DNA of 64,000 nt from Microbacterium sp. LWS13-1.2 (GTDB lineage Bacteria > Actinomycetota > Actinomycetes > Actinomycetales > Microbacteriaceae), in NCBI RefSeq assembly GCF_040144835.1, contig NZ_CP151632.1, positions 3,844,001 to 3,908,000 on the forward strand. The letters are read 5' to 3'. Shown here one piece after another: positions 17,827-28,670 of this stretch. The translations under genes were made by a program, and so were the position numbers. How positions within the stretch are numbered: position 1 is the first letter of the stretch; each line of letters starts with the position of its first letter. The notes beneath the pieces are model-generated. The model searched no databases. It was not told the DNA's origin and saw only the letters and a list, made by a program, of their open reading frames with translations.

Positions 17827-18279
17827 TCAGAGACGGATCTCTGCGATGACCTCACCGTACTCGGTCTCACCGACCGGTGTGAAGCCCACACGCTCGAAGA
17901 ACTGCTGCGGACCCCCTTCGCCGGCTTCGTAGATGACGCAGACGTGGTCCATGCCGCGGTTGCGAGCCTCGTCGATGAGGCCCTTCACGGCGAAGCGACC
18001 GACGCCGCGGCCCTGGTCGTCGGCGTCCACGTTGATGCGCCACAGCACCGAGCGGAAGTGCTCCACCGGATCGTCCGGATCGAAGTTGGCGCTCACGAAG
18101 GCGACCACCTCCTCGCCGTCGAGCACGACGCGCTGCCACGCCGTCTGCGGGTTCACTACGGTCGCCGCGATGCCGTAGCTGACGGGGGAGAGGTATTCCT
18201 CCTGGCCGGGCTTCAGCGACAGATTGTTGACCGCCACGATGGTCGCGGCGGACAGTTCGACGAGTCGCAGATCACCCAT
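17827..18279 (-). CDS. GNAT-family N-acetyltransferase
   Basis: The 150-residue protein has the acetyl-CoA loop of GNAT enzymes, DDQGRGVGRFAVKGL, and the C-terminal GPQQFFERVGFTPVG segment. WRINVDAD precedes the loop as beta-4. The start at 18279 was preferred over an ATG 12 codons upstream that has no ribosome-binding site. The substrate is unknown. It stands alone between two operons. Confidence 0.8.
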   Translation of the reverse strand: MGDLRLVELSAATIVAVNNLSLKPGQEEYLSPVSYGIAATVVNPQTAWQRVVLDGEEVVAFVSANFDPDDPVEHFRSVLWRINVDADDQGRGVGRFAVKGLIDEARNRGMDHVCVIYEAGEGGPQQFFERVGFTPVGETEYGEVIAEIRL

Positions 18280-18425
18280 GGGCCCCAGGCTAGCCCGGAT
18301 GACGACATCCGGCACTCTGAGGGGTCCGGATTAACGCGGTGTTCACACGCGGCGGCGCGGAGCGCCCAGGCTCCGACGTGAGGCCGAAACCGCGGAAACT
18401 CGGTGTCACGGCGGGTGGAGATCTC

Positions 18426-18444
18426 TTGACGTCGAGATATCTCG
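18426..18444 (+). promoter_or_regulatory. icd promoter region with perfect 12-base dyad
   Basis: TTGACG (18426-18431) is a good -35 candidate and runs into CGAGATATCTCG (18433-18444), a perfect palindrome about 50 bases ahead of the icd start. A GATAGG at 18454-18459 is too far for a classical -10. The dyad is a plausible binding site for an unidentified regulator. Confidence 0.45.
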
Positions 18445-18491
18445 GGTGCTTGCGATAGGCTGATGGCCGACCCGTGAGAAGGACGTGACTG

Positions 18492-20705
<2,214 letters not shown>

Positions 20706-20714
20706 TCGGATGCC

Positions 20715-20761
20715 CATGAGAAGAGCGGATGCCCCGGCCCGGGGCATCCGCTCTTCTCATG
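20715..20761. terminator. Long bidirectional terminator between icd and L,D-transpeptidase gene
   Basis: A 23-base perfect inverted repeat (20715-20737 against 20739-20761, one central base) separates the convergent genes. The arms start CATGAGAAGAGCGGATGCCC. It is one of the strongest hairpins in the window and also contains the over-represented word GGATGCC. Confidence 0.85.
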
Positions 20762-20776
20762 TGTTCAGGATGTCGG

Positions 20777-22792
20777 TCACGCCTGGACGCGCACCTCGGT
20801 GCCGTTCGGCGCCCACGAGTAGAGGAACTCCGCCATGCCGAGGGACAGGTTCACGCAGCCGTGGCTCATCCGATTGCCGAAGTTGTTGTGCCAGTACGTA
20901 CCGTGGAAGCCCTGGTCGCCGTTGAAGTACATCACCCACGGCACGTCCTCGGTGCAGTAGCTGTTGACGGCGTTCGGGTTGTAGCAGAGAGCGCCCATGT
21001 CCTGCACCCGGACGTGCGAGTTGATGCGGAAGTTCCCGGTGTGTGTCGGGGTGGCTGCCGTGCCCGACGAGACGAGGAAGCTGTTGACCACCTGCCCGTT
21101 CTCGTAGATGTAGGTGCGCTGCTCGCTGAGGTCGACGACGATGTTGCGAGCCAGCGTGGTCGTGCTCACCGGCACCTCGTCGACGGGGAGCTTGAAGACC
21201 GCGTCGCCCGAGCCGAGCTGGCCGGCGTAGGCCGCCGCGACGCCCGTAGCGTCGCCGAGCTGACGCCCGGACTGACCCGCCGCCATCGTCTGGAGCACCT
21301 TGCCGCCGGTGTCGGTGATGACGACGGCGTTCTCGGGGGCGCGGTCCACCGCGGCCGCGAGCGTGTCGACGACGGGCTGGATGGCCGCGGGGTCGGCAGT
21401 GATGGCGAACTCGTCCCCCTTCGGGGCGATGGAGAGCCAGGATGCCGCGACCGCACGGTCGATCGGCACCGTGCGCTCGTCGCCCACGTAGAAGCCGGCC
21501 GTGTCGAGCATGCCGTTCAGCTGGGCCACGGTCGCGTCGGCGGTCTCCGTCGAGATGTCGGCCGGAACGGCGGCGGACACGGGGTCCACCTGGACCCGTG
21601 TCTGCCCGGCTTCGAACGCCGCCTGGATCGCCGCCTGGATGGTCGCGACATCGATGCCCACTCCCTCGACCGCGGGCGTGGCGGCGTACGAGGCCGTGGC
21701 GGGGTCGAATGCCAAGGTCGCATCGACCGGGTCGGTGTACAGCTGCGGGGCCGCATCGCGCAGCGCGTCGGTCGCGGCCGCGGCCTCGAGCTCGATCTCC
21801 GCATCGGTCGTCGCGAACCACGCGGTCGGGTTCCACATCGGGTGGGCTGCGAAGGCTGCGTCCGCAAGGGCCTGCGCGTCCACGGTGGCGCCCAGCTCTG
21901 CGCCGGTGAGCTCGGCGTCCTCGCCCGAGCCGGTCAGTACGACCGTGGTCTCGGCGAGGCGCTGCTCGATGGCTTCGGCGGCGGCGCCCGGGGTGAGCCA
22001 GCCGACGGGCACTCCGGCGACGGCTGTGCCCGGTGCGATGAGCACGAGCGAAGAGACGACCAGTCCGACCACTGCGACGCCGGCGGCCGCACTGATCCAG
22101 AGGGCGGGGTGCTTCTTCTTCGCCTTCGGCTCCGCGGGCGCCCACGCGTACACCGAGCCATCGGCTGCGGTCTCGGTGGGCGTCGCGGCGGGGGAGGGCG
22201 CGGGTCCGGCGGGTGCGAGCACAGCGGTCGCCACTGCGACGGTCGCGAGGTCGGCACCGGAGTCGGCTTCGGTGTCGGAGTCGGCTTCGGCGACTGCCCC
22301 GTCCTCGGCGGCGAGGTCGGCTTCGAGCTCCGGCTCCGCGTCCTCCTCGGTGGCAGCGTGCTGCTCGGCTTCCGCTTCTTCATTGGCTTCGGCGTCGCTG
22401 TCGATGTCGTCGGGCTCGGGCTCGTCAACCTCGGCCTCGGGCTCGAGATCCTCCGCCTCGGCGGCGGCACCCGTCTCCTCGGCCTCAGCGACGGCATCCG
22501 TCTCCTGCGCCTCGGCGGCCGCCTCGAGCTCCTGCGCCTCGGCGACGGCATCCGTCTCCTGCGGCTCGGTGCTGTCCGCCTCGACTGCGGCGGGGTCCTC
22601 GGACCCGGCTGCGGGCGCGACAACGTCCTCGGTCACGACATCCGACTGAGTCACGGCATCCTTCTCGTCCATGGCAGGCGACGGCGCGGAATCGGCCGTT
22701 GCCGTCGCCTCGCTGTCGACGTCCTGCTCGCCCTCGAGGGCGTCGTCCGCAGACGCCTCTTCGGCACGCGGCTGGGTCGCCAGATCTCTCAC
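20777..22792 (-). CDS. Membrane-anchored L,D-transpeptidase with long acidic cytoplasmic domain
   Basis: The 671-residue protein starts at GTG. Residues 1-225 are cytoplasmic, acidic and Ala/Glu-rich with imperfect repeats (ETDAVAEAQE, AEAQETDAVAEAEE). A basic KAKKKH stop and one helix (231-253) follow. The outer part holds Val/Ala-rich PG_binding_4-like domains (about 260-530) and a C-terminal YkuD domain with HGTYWHNNFG and SHGCVNL (H630, C646 catalytic). It should form 3-3 crosslinks or attach proteins to peptidoglycan outside the membrane. The acidic inner domain is unusual in length and may bind a cytoplasmic partner. Confidence 0.9.
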   Translation of the reverse strand: MRDLATQPRAEEASADDALEGEQDVDSEATATADSAPSPAMDEKDAVTQSDVVTEDVVAPAAGSEDPAAVEADSTEPQETDAVAEAQELEAAAEAQETDAVAEAEETGAAAEAEDLEPEAEVDEPEPDDIDSDAEANEEAEAEQHAATEEDAEPELEADLAAEDGAVAEADSDTEADSGADLATVAVATAVLAPAGPAPSPAATPTETAADGSVYAWAPAEPKAKKKHPALWISAAAGVAVVGLVVSSLVLIAPGTAVAGVPVGWLTPGAAAEAIEQRLAETTVVLTGSGEDAELTGAELGATVDAQALADAAFAAHPMWNPTAWFATTDAEIELEAAAATDALRDAAPQLYTDPVDATLAFDPATASYAATPAVEGVGIDVATIQAAIQAAFEAGQTRVQVDPVSAAVPADISTETADATVAQLNGMLDTAGFYVGDERTVPIDRAVAASWLSIAPKGDEFAITADPAAIQPVVDTLAAAVDRAPENAVVITDTGGKVLQTMAAGQSGRQLGDATGVAAAYAGQLGSGDAVFKLPVDEVPVSTTTLARNIVVDLSEQRTYIYENGQVVNSFLVSSGTAATPTHTGNFRINSHVRVQDMGALCYNPNAVNSYCTEDVPWVMYFNGDQGFHGTYWHNNFGNRMSHGCVNLSLGMAEFLYSWAPNGTEVRVQA

Positions 22793-23012
22793 GCCACACC
22801 CCCGACTGTGATCAACGCTTCCCCTTATGGTAAGGGACGCGAACCCCCCGAACGGTCACGGCCTCATCACAGATGAATCGCCGGTCACAGCCGGAAATGG
22901 ACCAGGCCTGCGGTGGCCGCTCATGTCCGGTAGGTCACGGTTTTGTAAAGCATCCACGCAAATAGACGTCACGGACTTGCGCAAAGCGGGTTCGTAAGGT
23001 CTACTAACAAAC
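22793..23012. promoter_or_regulatory. Divergent promoter region of transpeptidase and ROK regulator
   Basis: These 220 bases between divergent starts are lower in GC than the flanks. CCCTTATGGTAAGGG (22822-22836) is a 6-base dyad 30 bases from the transpeptidase start. GTTTTGTAAAG near 22939 and TTGCGC near 22978 are possible promoter parts for the ROK gene. No gene is seen. Confidence 0.5.
22994..23008 (+). promoter_or_regulatory. Candidate ROK operator, copy 1 (autoregulatory)
   Basis: GTAAGGTCTACTAAC forms a GTnAG-N5-CTnAC dyad ending four bases before the ROK regulator ATG. A related 15-mer, GTAAAGAGTCCTAAC, abuts the hexosaminidase start at 37376. The pairing of a sugar regulator gene with an amino-sugar hydrolase gene supports a shared operator. 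Confidence 0.55.
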
Positions 23013-24209
23013 ATGCCCAACACGGAAGCGCAGCGCGGCCCTTCCCTTGCCGACGCGCCGCACAGCACCGCGAACGCTCGCGCCTTCGTTCCCGGCCGCA
23101 CGCTGCGGCAGGGGACCAAAGTACTCCCCGAGCACGCCCGCGGCCACAACCGCGCGCTCGTGCTCCAGACCCTGTTCCACCAGGGGGCGATGAGCCGGGC
23201 CGACCTCTCCCGAGAGACGGGCCTCACCCGCGTCACCATCTCCGACCTGGTCGGCGAGCTCATCGCCGACGGCTTCGTCGCCGAGATGGGCGTGCGCGAG
23301 GCGTCCGGTCCGGGGAAGCCCGCGATCCTGGTCGACCTCGATCACGCCGGGCATCGCATCGTCGGGCTCGACCTCTCCGGCAGCGACACCTTCATCGGCG
23401 CCGTGCTGACGCTCGACGGCAGCATCGTCGCGCGTCGCGAAGTCGCGCTCCCCGCCGACGAGGACGTCGTCGCCACGGTCGTCGAGCTGGCGCGTGCGCT
23501 CGTCGCCGACTCGCACGCGCCCGTGCTCGGCATCGGCGTCGGGACGCCCGGTGTGGTCGACGACCAGGGTGTGATCCTCACGGCGCCGAACTTCGGCTGG
23601 GCCGGCTTCGATCTCGAGGGTGCGCTGCGCAGCGCGCTCGGGGTTCCTGTCCTGGTCGCCAACGACGCCAACGCCGCCGTACTCGCCGAGTACACGTTCG
23701 GCGGCGCCCCCGACGACGTGCTGCTGGTCAAGGTCGGGCGAGGCGTCGGCTCGGGGCTGCTGCTGGCCGGTCAGCCCATGCGTGGCAGCCGCTTCGCCGC
23801 GGGTGAGATCGGCCACGTCACGGTCGGCACCGACGGCGGCCCGCAGTGCGCGTGCGGCAAGGTCGGATGCCTCGAGGCGTGGCTCTCTGTGCCCTCGCTG
23901 ACGTCGCGGCTGAGCGCGGCATCCGATCCCGAAGCGTACGAGGGCATCCTGCGCGACGCGGGGGAGCGGCTGGGCATCGCGCTCGCTCCCGTCGTCGGTG
24001 CGCTGGACGTCTCGGAGATCGTGCTCTCCGGTCCCCCTGAACTTCTCGGCGGCTCCCTCGCGGAACAAGCCGTCGAGACCCTCCGTGCGCGCACGCTCGC
24101 GCCGTCCGTGGACGAAGGCGTGCGAGTGCGGATGACGGAGCAAGGCCAGGACATCGTCCTGCGCGGCGCAGCCGTCATGGTCCTGTCAGGACAACTCGGG
24201 GTGTCCTGA
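23013..24209 (+). CDS. ROK-family transcriptional regulator (NagC/XylR type)
   Basis: The 398-residue repressor-type protein has an N-terminal winged HTH (about 45-100; GAMSRADLSRETGLTRVTISDLV) and a ROK sugar-binding domain with GIGVGTPGVVD, NDANAAVLAEYTFGG and the zinc motif CACGKVGCLE. The first 40 residues are low in structure, and ATG 23013 may be preceded by a short or absent leader. It heads the amino-sugar importer, kinase and deaminase genes and carries an operator-like dyad just before its start, so it probably controls these and the nagA-hexosaminidase operon in response to an amino sugar. Confidence 0.88.
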   Translation: MPNTEAQRGPSLADAPHSTANARAFVPGRTLRQGTKVLPEHARGHNRALVLQTLFHQGAMSRADLSRETGLTRVTISDLVGELIADGFVAEMGVREASGPGKPAILVDLDHAGHRIVGLDLSGSDTFIGAVLTLDGSIVARREVALPADEDVVATVVELARALVADSHAPVLGIGVGTPGVVDDQGVILTAPNFGWAGFDLEGALRSALGVPVLVANDANAAVLAEYTFGGAPDDVLLVKVGRGVGSGLLLAGQPMRGSRFAAGEIGHVTVGTDGGPQCACGKVGCLEAWLSVPSLTSRLSAASDPEAYEGILRDAGERLGIALAPVVGALDVSEIVLSGPPELLGGSLAEQAVETLRARTLAPSVDEGVRVRMTEQGQDIVLRGAAVMVLSGQLGVS

Positions 24210-24211
24210 CA
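24184..24211 (+). terminator. Hairpin overlapping the ROK stop codon
   Basis: TGTCAGGACA (24184-24193) pairs perfectly with TGTCCTGACA (24202-24211) around an 8-base loop; the stop codon lies in the right arm. A second small hairpin (GGCTCC/GGAGCC, 24229-24244) follows. They may reduce read-through from the regulator into the binding-protein gene, which then probably has its own promoter in 24245-24330. Confidence 0.5.
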
Positions 24212-24344
24212 CAGCGCTGTCCCCCGGAGGCTCCGCACGGAGCCCCGGCCCTACCCTCCGGGTCACCACCCGGAAGCCCCGGTTCCCCCCGGATGGGTCA
24301 CCCGGCCCACCCGAACACCAAGAGAACACACGAAGGAAGACACC

Positions 24345-25679
24345 ATGAAGAAGACGCTTGGAGCCGTGGCGCTCATCGGCGCCTCGGCACTGGTGCTCGC
24401 CGGCTGCGCCGGCGGGACCACCCCCGGTGGATCGGACGATGCCTCGGGGTTCGACCCCGACGGCGCCAAGGACCAGGACATCACGTTCTGGGTCATGGGC
24501 GGAGACACCCCCGATGAGCTGCGCGAGTACTTGAAGGACGAGTACAGCGAGGCGACCGGCGGCACCCTCACGATCGAGGAGCAGTCCTGGGGCGACGCGC
24601 TGACCAAGCTGGCCAACCAGCTGCCCGACGCGAAGAACACCCCCGACGTGACCGAGATCGGCAACACCTGGTCGCCGACGTTCACCACCTCGGGCGCGTT
24701 CAGCGACCTGAGCGAGATCTACGACGACCTCGGCGGGTCCGACCTGCTCCAGTCGTTCGTCGACGTCGGCACGGTCGACGGCGCGCAGTACGCGCTGCCG
24801 TACTACTTCGGCTCGCGCTACATCACGTACCGCAAGGACATCTGGGAGGCCGCGGGCCTCGAGGTGCCCACGACCCTCGAAGAGTTCAACGAGGACATCA
24901 AGACGCTGCGCACGGCCGACCAGTCGGGCTTCTACATCGGCGGCGAGGACTGGCGCAACGGCGTCTCGTGGATCTTCGCGAACGGCGGCGAGCTCGCCAC
25001 GAAGGACGGCGACACCTGGGTCTCGACGCTGAGCGACGAGAAGACCATCACCGGCCTCGAGCAGTTCCAGGACCTGTTCACGAAGGCCTCCAACGCTCCG
25101 GCGACCGAGGATGACAGCACGCCGTGGGTCAACATCAACAACGACAAGAACGGCAACCCGCCGACGGCCGCCACGATCATCGCACCCGGCTGGGCGCACT
25201 GGTCGATCGGCGACTTCGTCGAGGAGAAGACCGCTGACGACGGCACCGTGTCCGAGGTCCGCGAGTGGAACGACGACACCTTCGGCGTCTTCCCGCTCCC
25301 GGGCACGACCGCGGGAGAGGCGGCTCCCGTCTTCGCCGGCGGCTCGAACATCGGCATCTCGGCCAAGAGTGAGAAGCAGGCGGGCGCCAAGGAGCTGATG
25401 CGCATCATCTTCTCCGACGAGTACCAGCAGATGCTCGGCGAGAACGGCCTCGGCCCCGCGAACACGAAGTTCGTCGACTCGCTGGGTGACGACATCTTCG
25501 CCACGGCGCTCATCGACTCGGCGCTGAACTCGAAGCTCACCCCGGCCGCGCCCGGCTGGGCGGCGGTCGAGGGCCAGAAGATCCTCGAGGAGTTCTTCGG
25601 CAAGGTCGCAGCGGGCGGCGACATCCCGGAACTGGCCGCGGAGTACGACGAGAAGATCGACGCCATCATCAACGGCTGA
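24345..25679 (+). CDS. Sugar ABC transporter substrate-binding lipoprotein (amino-sugar importer)
   Basis: The 444-residue extracellular lipoprotein has lipobox LVLAGC with C21 as the lipidated residue, followed by a Gly/Asp-rich linker and a family 1 solute-binding fold (ITFWVMGGDTPDELREYL; TRIAD-like YRKDIWEAAGL). Strong expression signals are AAGGAAG before the ATG. Neighbouring permeases, ROK kinase and NagB point to N-acetylglucosamine or chitobiose as ligand, similar to NgcE of Streptomyces. The ATPase is not encoded here, as is usual for actinobacteria that use a shared MsiK-type ATPase. Confidence 0.88.
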   Translation: MKKTLGAVALIGASALVLAGCAGGTTPGGSDDASGFDPDGAKDQDITFWVMGGDTPDELREYLKDEYSEATGGTLTIEEQSWGDALTKLANQLPDAKNTPDVTEIGNTWSPTFTTSGAFSDLSEIYDDLGGSDLLQSFVDVGTVDGAQYALPYYFGSRYITYRKDIWEAAGLEVPTTLEEFNEDIKTLRTADQSGFYIGGEDWRNGVSWIFANGGELATKDGDTWVSTLSDEKTITGLEQFQDLFTKASNAPATEDDSTPWVNINNDKNGNPPTAATIIAPGWAHWSIGDFVEEKTADDGTVSEVREWNDDTFGVFPLPGTTAGEAAPVFAGGSNIGISAKSEKQAGAKELMRIIFSDEYQQMLGENGLGPANTKFVDSLGDDIFATALIDSALNSKLTPAAPGWAAVEGQKILEEFFGKVAAGGDIPELAAEYDEKIDAIING

Positions 25680-25693
25680 GACCTGCACCACTC

Positions 25694-25725
25694 CCGGGGT
25701 CGCGGACACGCGTCCGCGACCCCGG
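25694..25725 (+). terminator. Attenuating hairpin after binding-protein gene
   Basis: A perfect 14-base stem (CCGGGGTCGCGGAC at 25694-25707 with 25712-25725) has a 4-base loop. It sits between the binding-protein and first permease genes, where such hairpins commonly protect the upstream mRNA and lower permease expression. Confidence 0.75.
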
Positions 25726-25754
25726 TCCCCTGCGATACCCTGAAGGAGGCGGGC

Positions 25755-26735
25755 ATGGCGGTTCCTGCCCCCACCACACTGAAAGCGTCCGGCAAGCGCG
25801 GCGCCGGCCGCGACGCCGACACCGAAGCATCCGTCGGCGGCCGACGCCGCTCACCCGTTCCCTACGCCCTGCTCGTCCCCGCGATCGCGATCCTGCTGTT
25901 CGGCATGGGCTACCCCGTCGTGTGGCAGGTCATCACGTCCTTCCAGAAGTACGGCGCGCTGCAGCAGCTCGGCGGCAAGGCCCCCGACTTCGTCGGACTC
26001 GAGAACTACATCGCGGTCGCCACGAGCCCCACCTTCTGGGAGGTCGCGGTGCGCTCGGTGATCTTCTGCCTGGTCACGGCGCTGATCACGGTCGCCATCG
26101 GCATGGGGCTCGCCCTCCTGATGACCCGCGTCCCGTCGGGCGTGCGCATCACCCTGCAGATCGCGCTGCTGCTGGCCTGGGCTATGCCCGTCGTCGCGGC
26201 GATGACGGTGTGGATCTGGCTCTTCGACCGCCGTCGCGGCGTCGTCAACTACCTCCTCGACCTCATTCCGGGCGTCGACATGAACCAGTTCAACTGGATC
26301 GGCGGGGAGCCGTTCGTCTTTTTCATCGTCGCGTCGATCATCGTGACGTGGATGTCGGTGCCCTTCGTCGCCTTCTCGGCCTACGCCGGACTCACGCAGG
26401 TGTCGACGGAGATGGTCGAGGCCAGCCAGCTCGACGGCGCGACCGGCTGGCAGCGTCTGCAGTACATCGTCCTGCCGATCATCCGCCCGGTGCTCATGAT
26501 CGTGCTGCTGCTCAACCTCATCTGGGATCTGCGCGTCTTCACGCAGATCACGATGCTGCAGGACGCCGGCTCGAACTCGAGCGACTACGACCTGCTGGGC
26601 ACGTACATCTACAAGATGGGCGTCGCCGGCCTCAACTTCGGTCAGGGCGCGGCGATGGCGATCTTCGTCCTCGCGCTCACAATCGTCCTCAGCTGGTTCT
26701 ACATCCGCAGTCTCTTGAAGGAGGACCAGGTCTGA
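25755..26735 (+). CDS. Sugar ABC transporter permease, MalF type
   Basis: The 326-residue inner-membrane permease has six predicted helices between residues 38 and 320, with a basic N-terminal tail. The EAA loop reads EMVEASQLDGATGWQRLQYIVLP near 220-242. GAAGGAGG precedes the ATG. It pairs with the permease that overlaps its stop. The specificity is inferred from context (amino sugars). Confidence 0.9.
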   Translation: MAVPAPTTLKASGKRGAGRDADTEASVGGRRRSPVPYALLVPAIAILLFGMGYPVVWQVITSFQKYGALQQLGGKAPDFVGLENYIAVATSPTFWEVAVRSVIFCLVTALITVAIGMGLALLMTRVPSGVRITLQIALLLAWAMPVVAAMTVWIWLFDRRRGVVNYLLDLIPGVDMNQFNWIGGEPFVFFIVASIIVTWMSVPFVAFSAYAGLTQVSTEMVEASQLDGATGWQRLQYIVLPIIRPVLMIVLLLNLIWDLRVFTQITMLQDAGSNSSDYDLLGTYIYKMGVAGLNFGQGAAMAIFVLALTIVLSWFYIRSLLKEDQV

Positions 26736-27652
26736 TGTCCGCGTCCGCACAACTCGCGCCTACGCAGGCGCCGCCCCGGTCCGGATCCGACCGCCCCTCG
26801 GCGCCCGCCCCGAAGCGCCGCCGCCGCGGTTCCGCCGCGACCTGGGGCTGGAGCATCCTGGCGATCCTCGTCGCGCTGATCTGGGTGTTCCCGGTCTACT
26901 GGATGTTCAACTCGTCGATGCTCTCGTCGGCGACGCTGGAGTCCTTCACGCCGACCTTCGTCCCGTTCGGCGGCTCGTTCGCGAACTACCGCGGCGTGAT
27001 CGACGGCTCGTTCTTCAGCGCGCTGGGCATCAGCCTCTCGGTCACGATCATCGCGGTGTTCTGCTGCCTGCTGTTCGCCTTCCTCGCCTCGGTGGCGATC
27101 AGCCGGTTCCGCTTCCGCGGCCGTCTCTCGTTCATCCTCGCGATCCTCGTCATCCAGATGCTGCCGGCCGAGGGCCTGTTCATCGCGCAGTACAAGATGA
27201 TGAGCGAGCTGGGGCTGCTCTCGAACATCTTCGGCCTCAGCCTGCTGTACATCGCGGCCGTCGTGCCGTTCACCGTGTGGATGCTGCGCGGCTTCGTGGT
27301 CGGCGTCCCCGCCGAGCTCGAAGAGGCGGCGATGGTCGACGGCCTCAGCCGCACCCAGGCGTTCATGCGCATCACCCTGCCGCTGCTCGCGCCCGGGCTC
27401 GTCGCCTCCGGCGTCTTCGCCTTCCTGCAGTGCTGGAACGAGTTCACCGTCGCCCTCGTGATCATGAACGCCGAGAACCAGACACTGCCGCTGTGGCTGC
27501 GCGGCTTCGTGCAGCAGAGCTCGAGCCGGGCGATCGACTGGGGCGAGGTGATGGCGGCTTCCACCATCGTCGCGATCCCGGTGATCGTGTTCTTCGTGAT
27601 CGTCCAGGGCCGCATGACCAGCGGACTCGTCGCGGGGGCGGTCAAGGGCTGA
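26735..27652 (+). CDS. Sugar ABC transporter permease, MalG type
   Basis: The 305-residue permease has six helices and an EAA loop (AELEEAAMVDGLSRTQAFMR). It ends in GLVAGAVKG, typical of the family and strongly similar in style to the end of the broken permease at 16254, which shows what that remnant once was. The ATG at 26735 overlaps the upstream stop by one base; AAGGAGG precedes it inside the upstream gene. Confidence 0.9.
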   Translation: MSASAQLAPTQAPPRSGSDRPSAPAPKRRRRGSAATWGWSILAILVALIWVFPVYWMFNSSMLSSATLESFTPTFVPFGGSFANYRGVIDGSFFSALGISLSVTIIAVFCCLLFAFLASVAISRFRFRGRLSFILAILVIQMLPAEGLFIAQYKMMSELGLLSNIFGLSLLYIAAVVPFTVWMLRGFVVGVPAELEEAAMVDGLSRTQAFMRITLPLLAPGLVASGVFAFLQCWNEFTVALVIMNAENQTLPLWLRGFVQQSSSRAIDWGEVMAASTIVAIPVIVFFVIVQGRMTSGLVAGAVKG

Positions 27653-27695
27653 TGCGCGCGCACGACGACGCGGCCTTCCGTGGGGAGGCCGGCCG

Positions 27696-28670
27696 ATGAA
27701 GGTCGGGCTGGACGTGGGCGGCACCAAGACGGACGCCGTCGCGGTCGACTCCGCAGGAGCGATCGCCGGCCGCATCCGCATGGCCACCGGCTGGGGGCCG
27801 GATGCCGTGGCCCAGACGGTCGTGGACGCCGTGCGCGCCCTCGGGGCCGAAGCCGGTGTGGACCTCTCGGCCGTGCGGTCGGTCGGGGTCGGCATCCCGG
27901 GGCAGATCGAGCCGGGCACGGGTCGCGTGGTGCACGCGGTGAACCTCGGCGTCGACGAGCTCGACCTCGCGACCATGGTGGCGCCGCAGCTGCGGCGCGT
28001 CACCCCGCGACTGGGCGGGCCGGTGCAGGTCGAGAACGATGTGAAGGCCGCCGCACTCGGCGCTCATGCGCTGCACACGGGCAACGCCTCGCCCGCGCCG
28101 GGTTCGATGGCCTACCTCAATCTGGGCACCGGCATCGCCGCGGGCATCGTGTCGGACGGCGTGCTGTGGCGCGGCGCGCGAGGCACCGCCGGCGAGGTCG
28201 GCCATATCTCCGTGGACCCGAGCGGCCCGCTCTGCCGGTGCGGTCAGTGCGGCTGCATCGAGGCCTTCGCAGGCGGCGGCGCGATCGCCGAGCGGTGGGC
28301 GAAGCGCTCGGCCCTGCCGGTGCGCGACGTCTTCGACGCCGCGGACGAGGGCGATCCGTCGGCGCTCCAGCTGCGTGCCGGATTGGCCCGCGGCGTCGCG
28401 GCGGCGGTGCGGGTACTGGTGCTGACGGCCGACGTCGATATCGTGGTGCTCGGAGGGGGTGTGACGGCCTTGGGCGATCGACTGATGACGGATGTCGCAG
28501 CCGAGCTGTCGGCCAGCGCCGAGGCATCCCCGTTCATGCGCTCGCTGCAACTGACCGAACGGGTCGAGCTGCTGCCGCCGGGGTCTCCGGCCGCAGCGCT
28601 CGGCGCGGCTCTGGTGGGTGCGGACGGCGACGCCGCACACGACGCCGAGGAGGCACTGGTTCATGGCTGA
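27696..28670 (+). CDS. ROK-family sugar kinase (probable N-acetylglucosamine kinase)
   Basis: The 324-residue ATP-dependent kinase has phosphate loop LDVGGTKTDAVAV, GVGIPGQIEPGTG, ENDVKAAALGAH, LNLGTGIAAGIV and the ROK zinc site CRCGQCGCIE. It has no HTH domain, so it is a kinase rather than a regulator. It lies between the importer genes and nagB and overlaps nagB by eight bases. That context supports phosphorylation of GlcNAc or GlcN after import through an ATP-driven, non-PTS route. Confidence 0.88.
   Translation: MKVGLDVGGTKTDAVAVDSAGAIAGRIRMATGWGPDAVAQTVVDAVRALGAEAGVDLSAVRSVGVGIPGQIEPGTGRVVHAVNLGVDELDLATMVAPQLRRVTPRLGGPVQVENDVKAAALGAHALHTGNASPAPGSMAYLNLGTGIAAGIVSDGVLWRGARGTAGEVGHISVDPSGPLCRCGQCGCIEAFAGGGAIAERWAKRSALPVRDVFDAADEGDPSALQLRAGLARGVAAAVRVLVLTADVDIVVLGGGVTALGDRLMTDVAAELSASAEASPFMRSLQLTERVELLPPGSPAAALGAALVGADGDAAHDAEEALVHG

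Noticed and set aside
18454..18461. GATAGGCT as -10 box for icd paired with TTGACG at 18426
   Set aside because: The spacing is 22 bases, too long for a standard promoter; only the -35-like hexamer and the dyad were retained.
20729..22876. 715-codon plus-strand open frame opposite the L,D-transpeptidase gene
   Set aside because: It is a shadow of the Ala/Glu-rich transpeptidase; its Arg/Gly/His/Val composition is typical of antisense frames in high-GC DNA.
24345..24410. Second ROK operator upstream of the binding-protein gene
   Set aside because: No GTnA-N7-TnAC dyad is visible in 24210-24344; control from the regulator promoter or another site is more likely.
24932..25822. Long minus-strand open frame opposite the sugar-binding lipoprotein gene
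   Set aside because: Its composition mirrors the codon pattern of the plus-strand gene, it has no ribosome-binding site, and its product resembles no protein. It is a GC-driven shadow.
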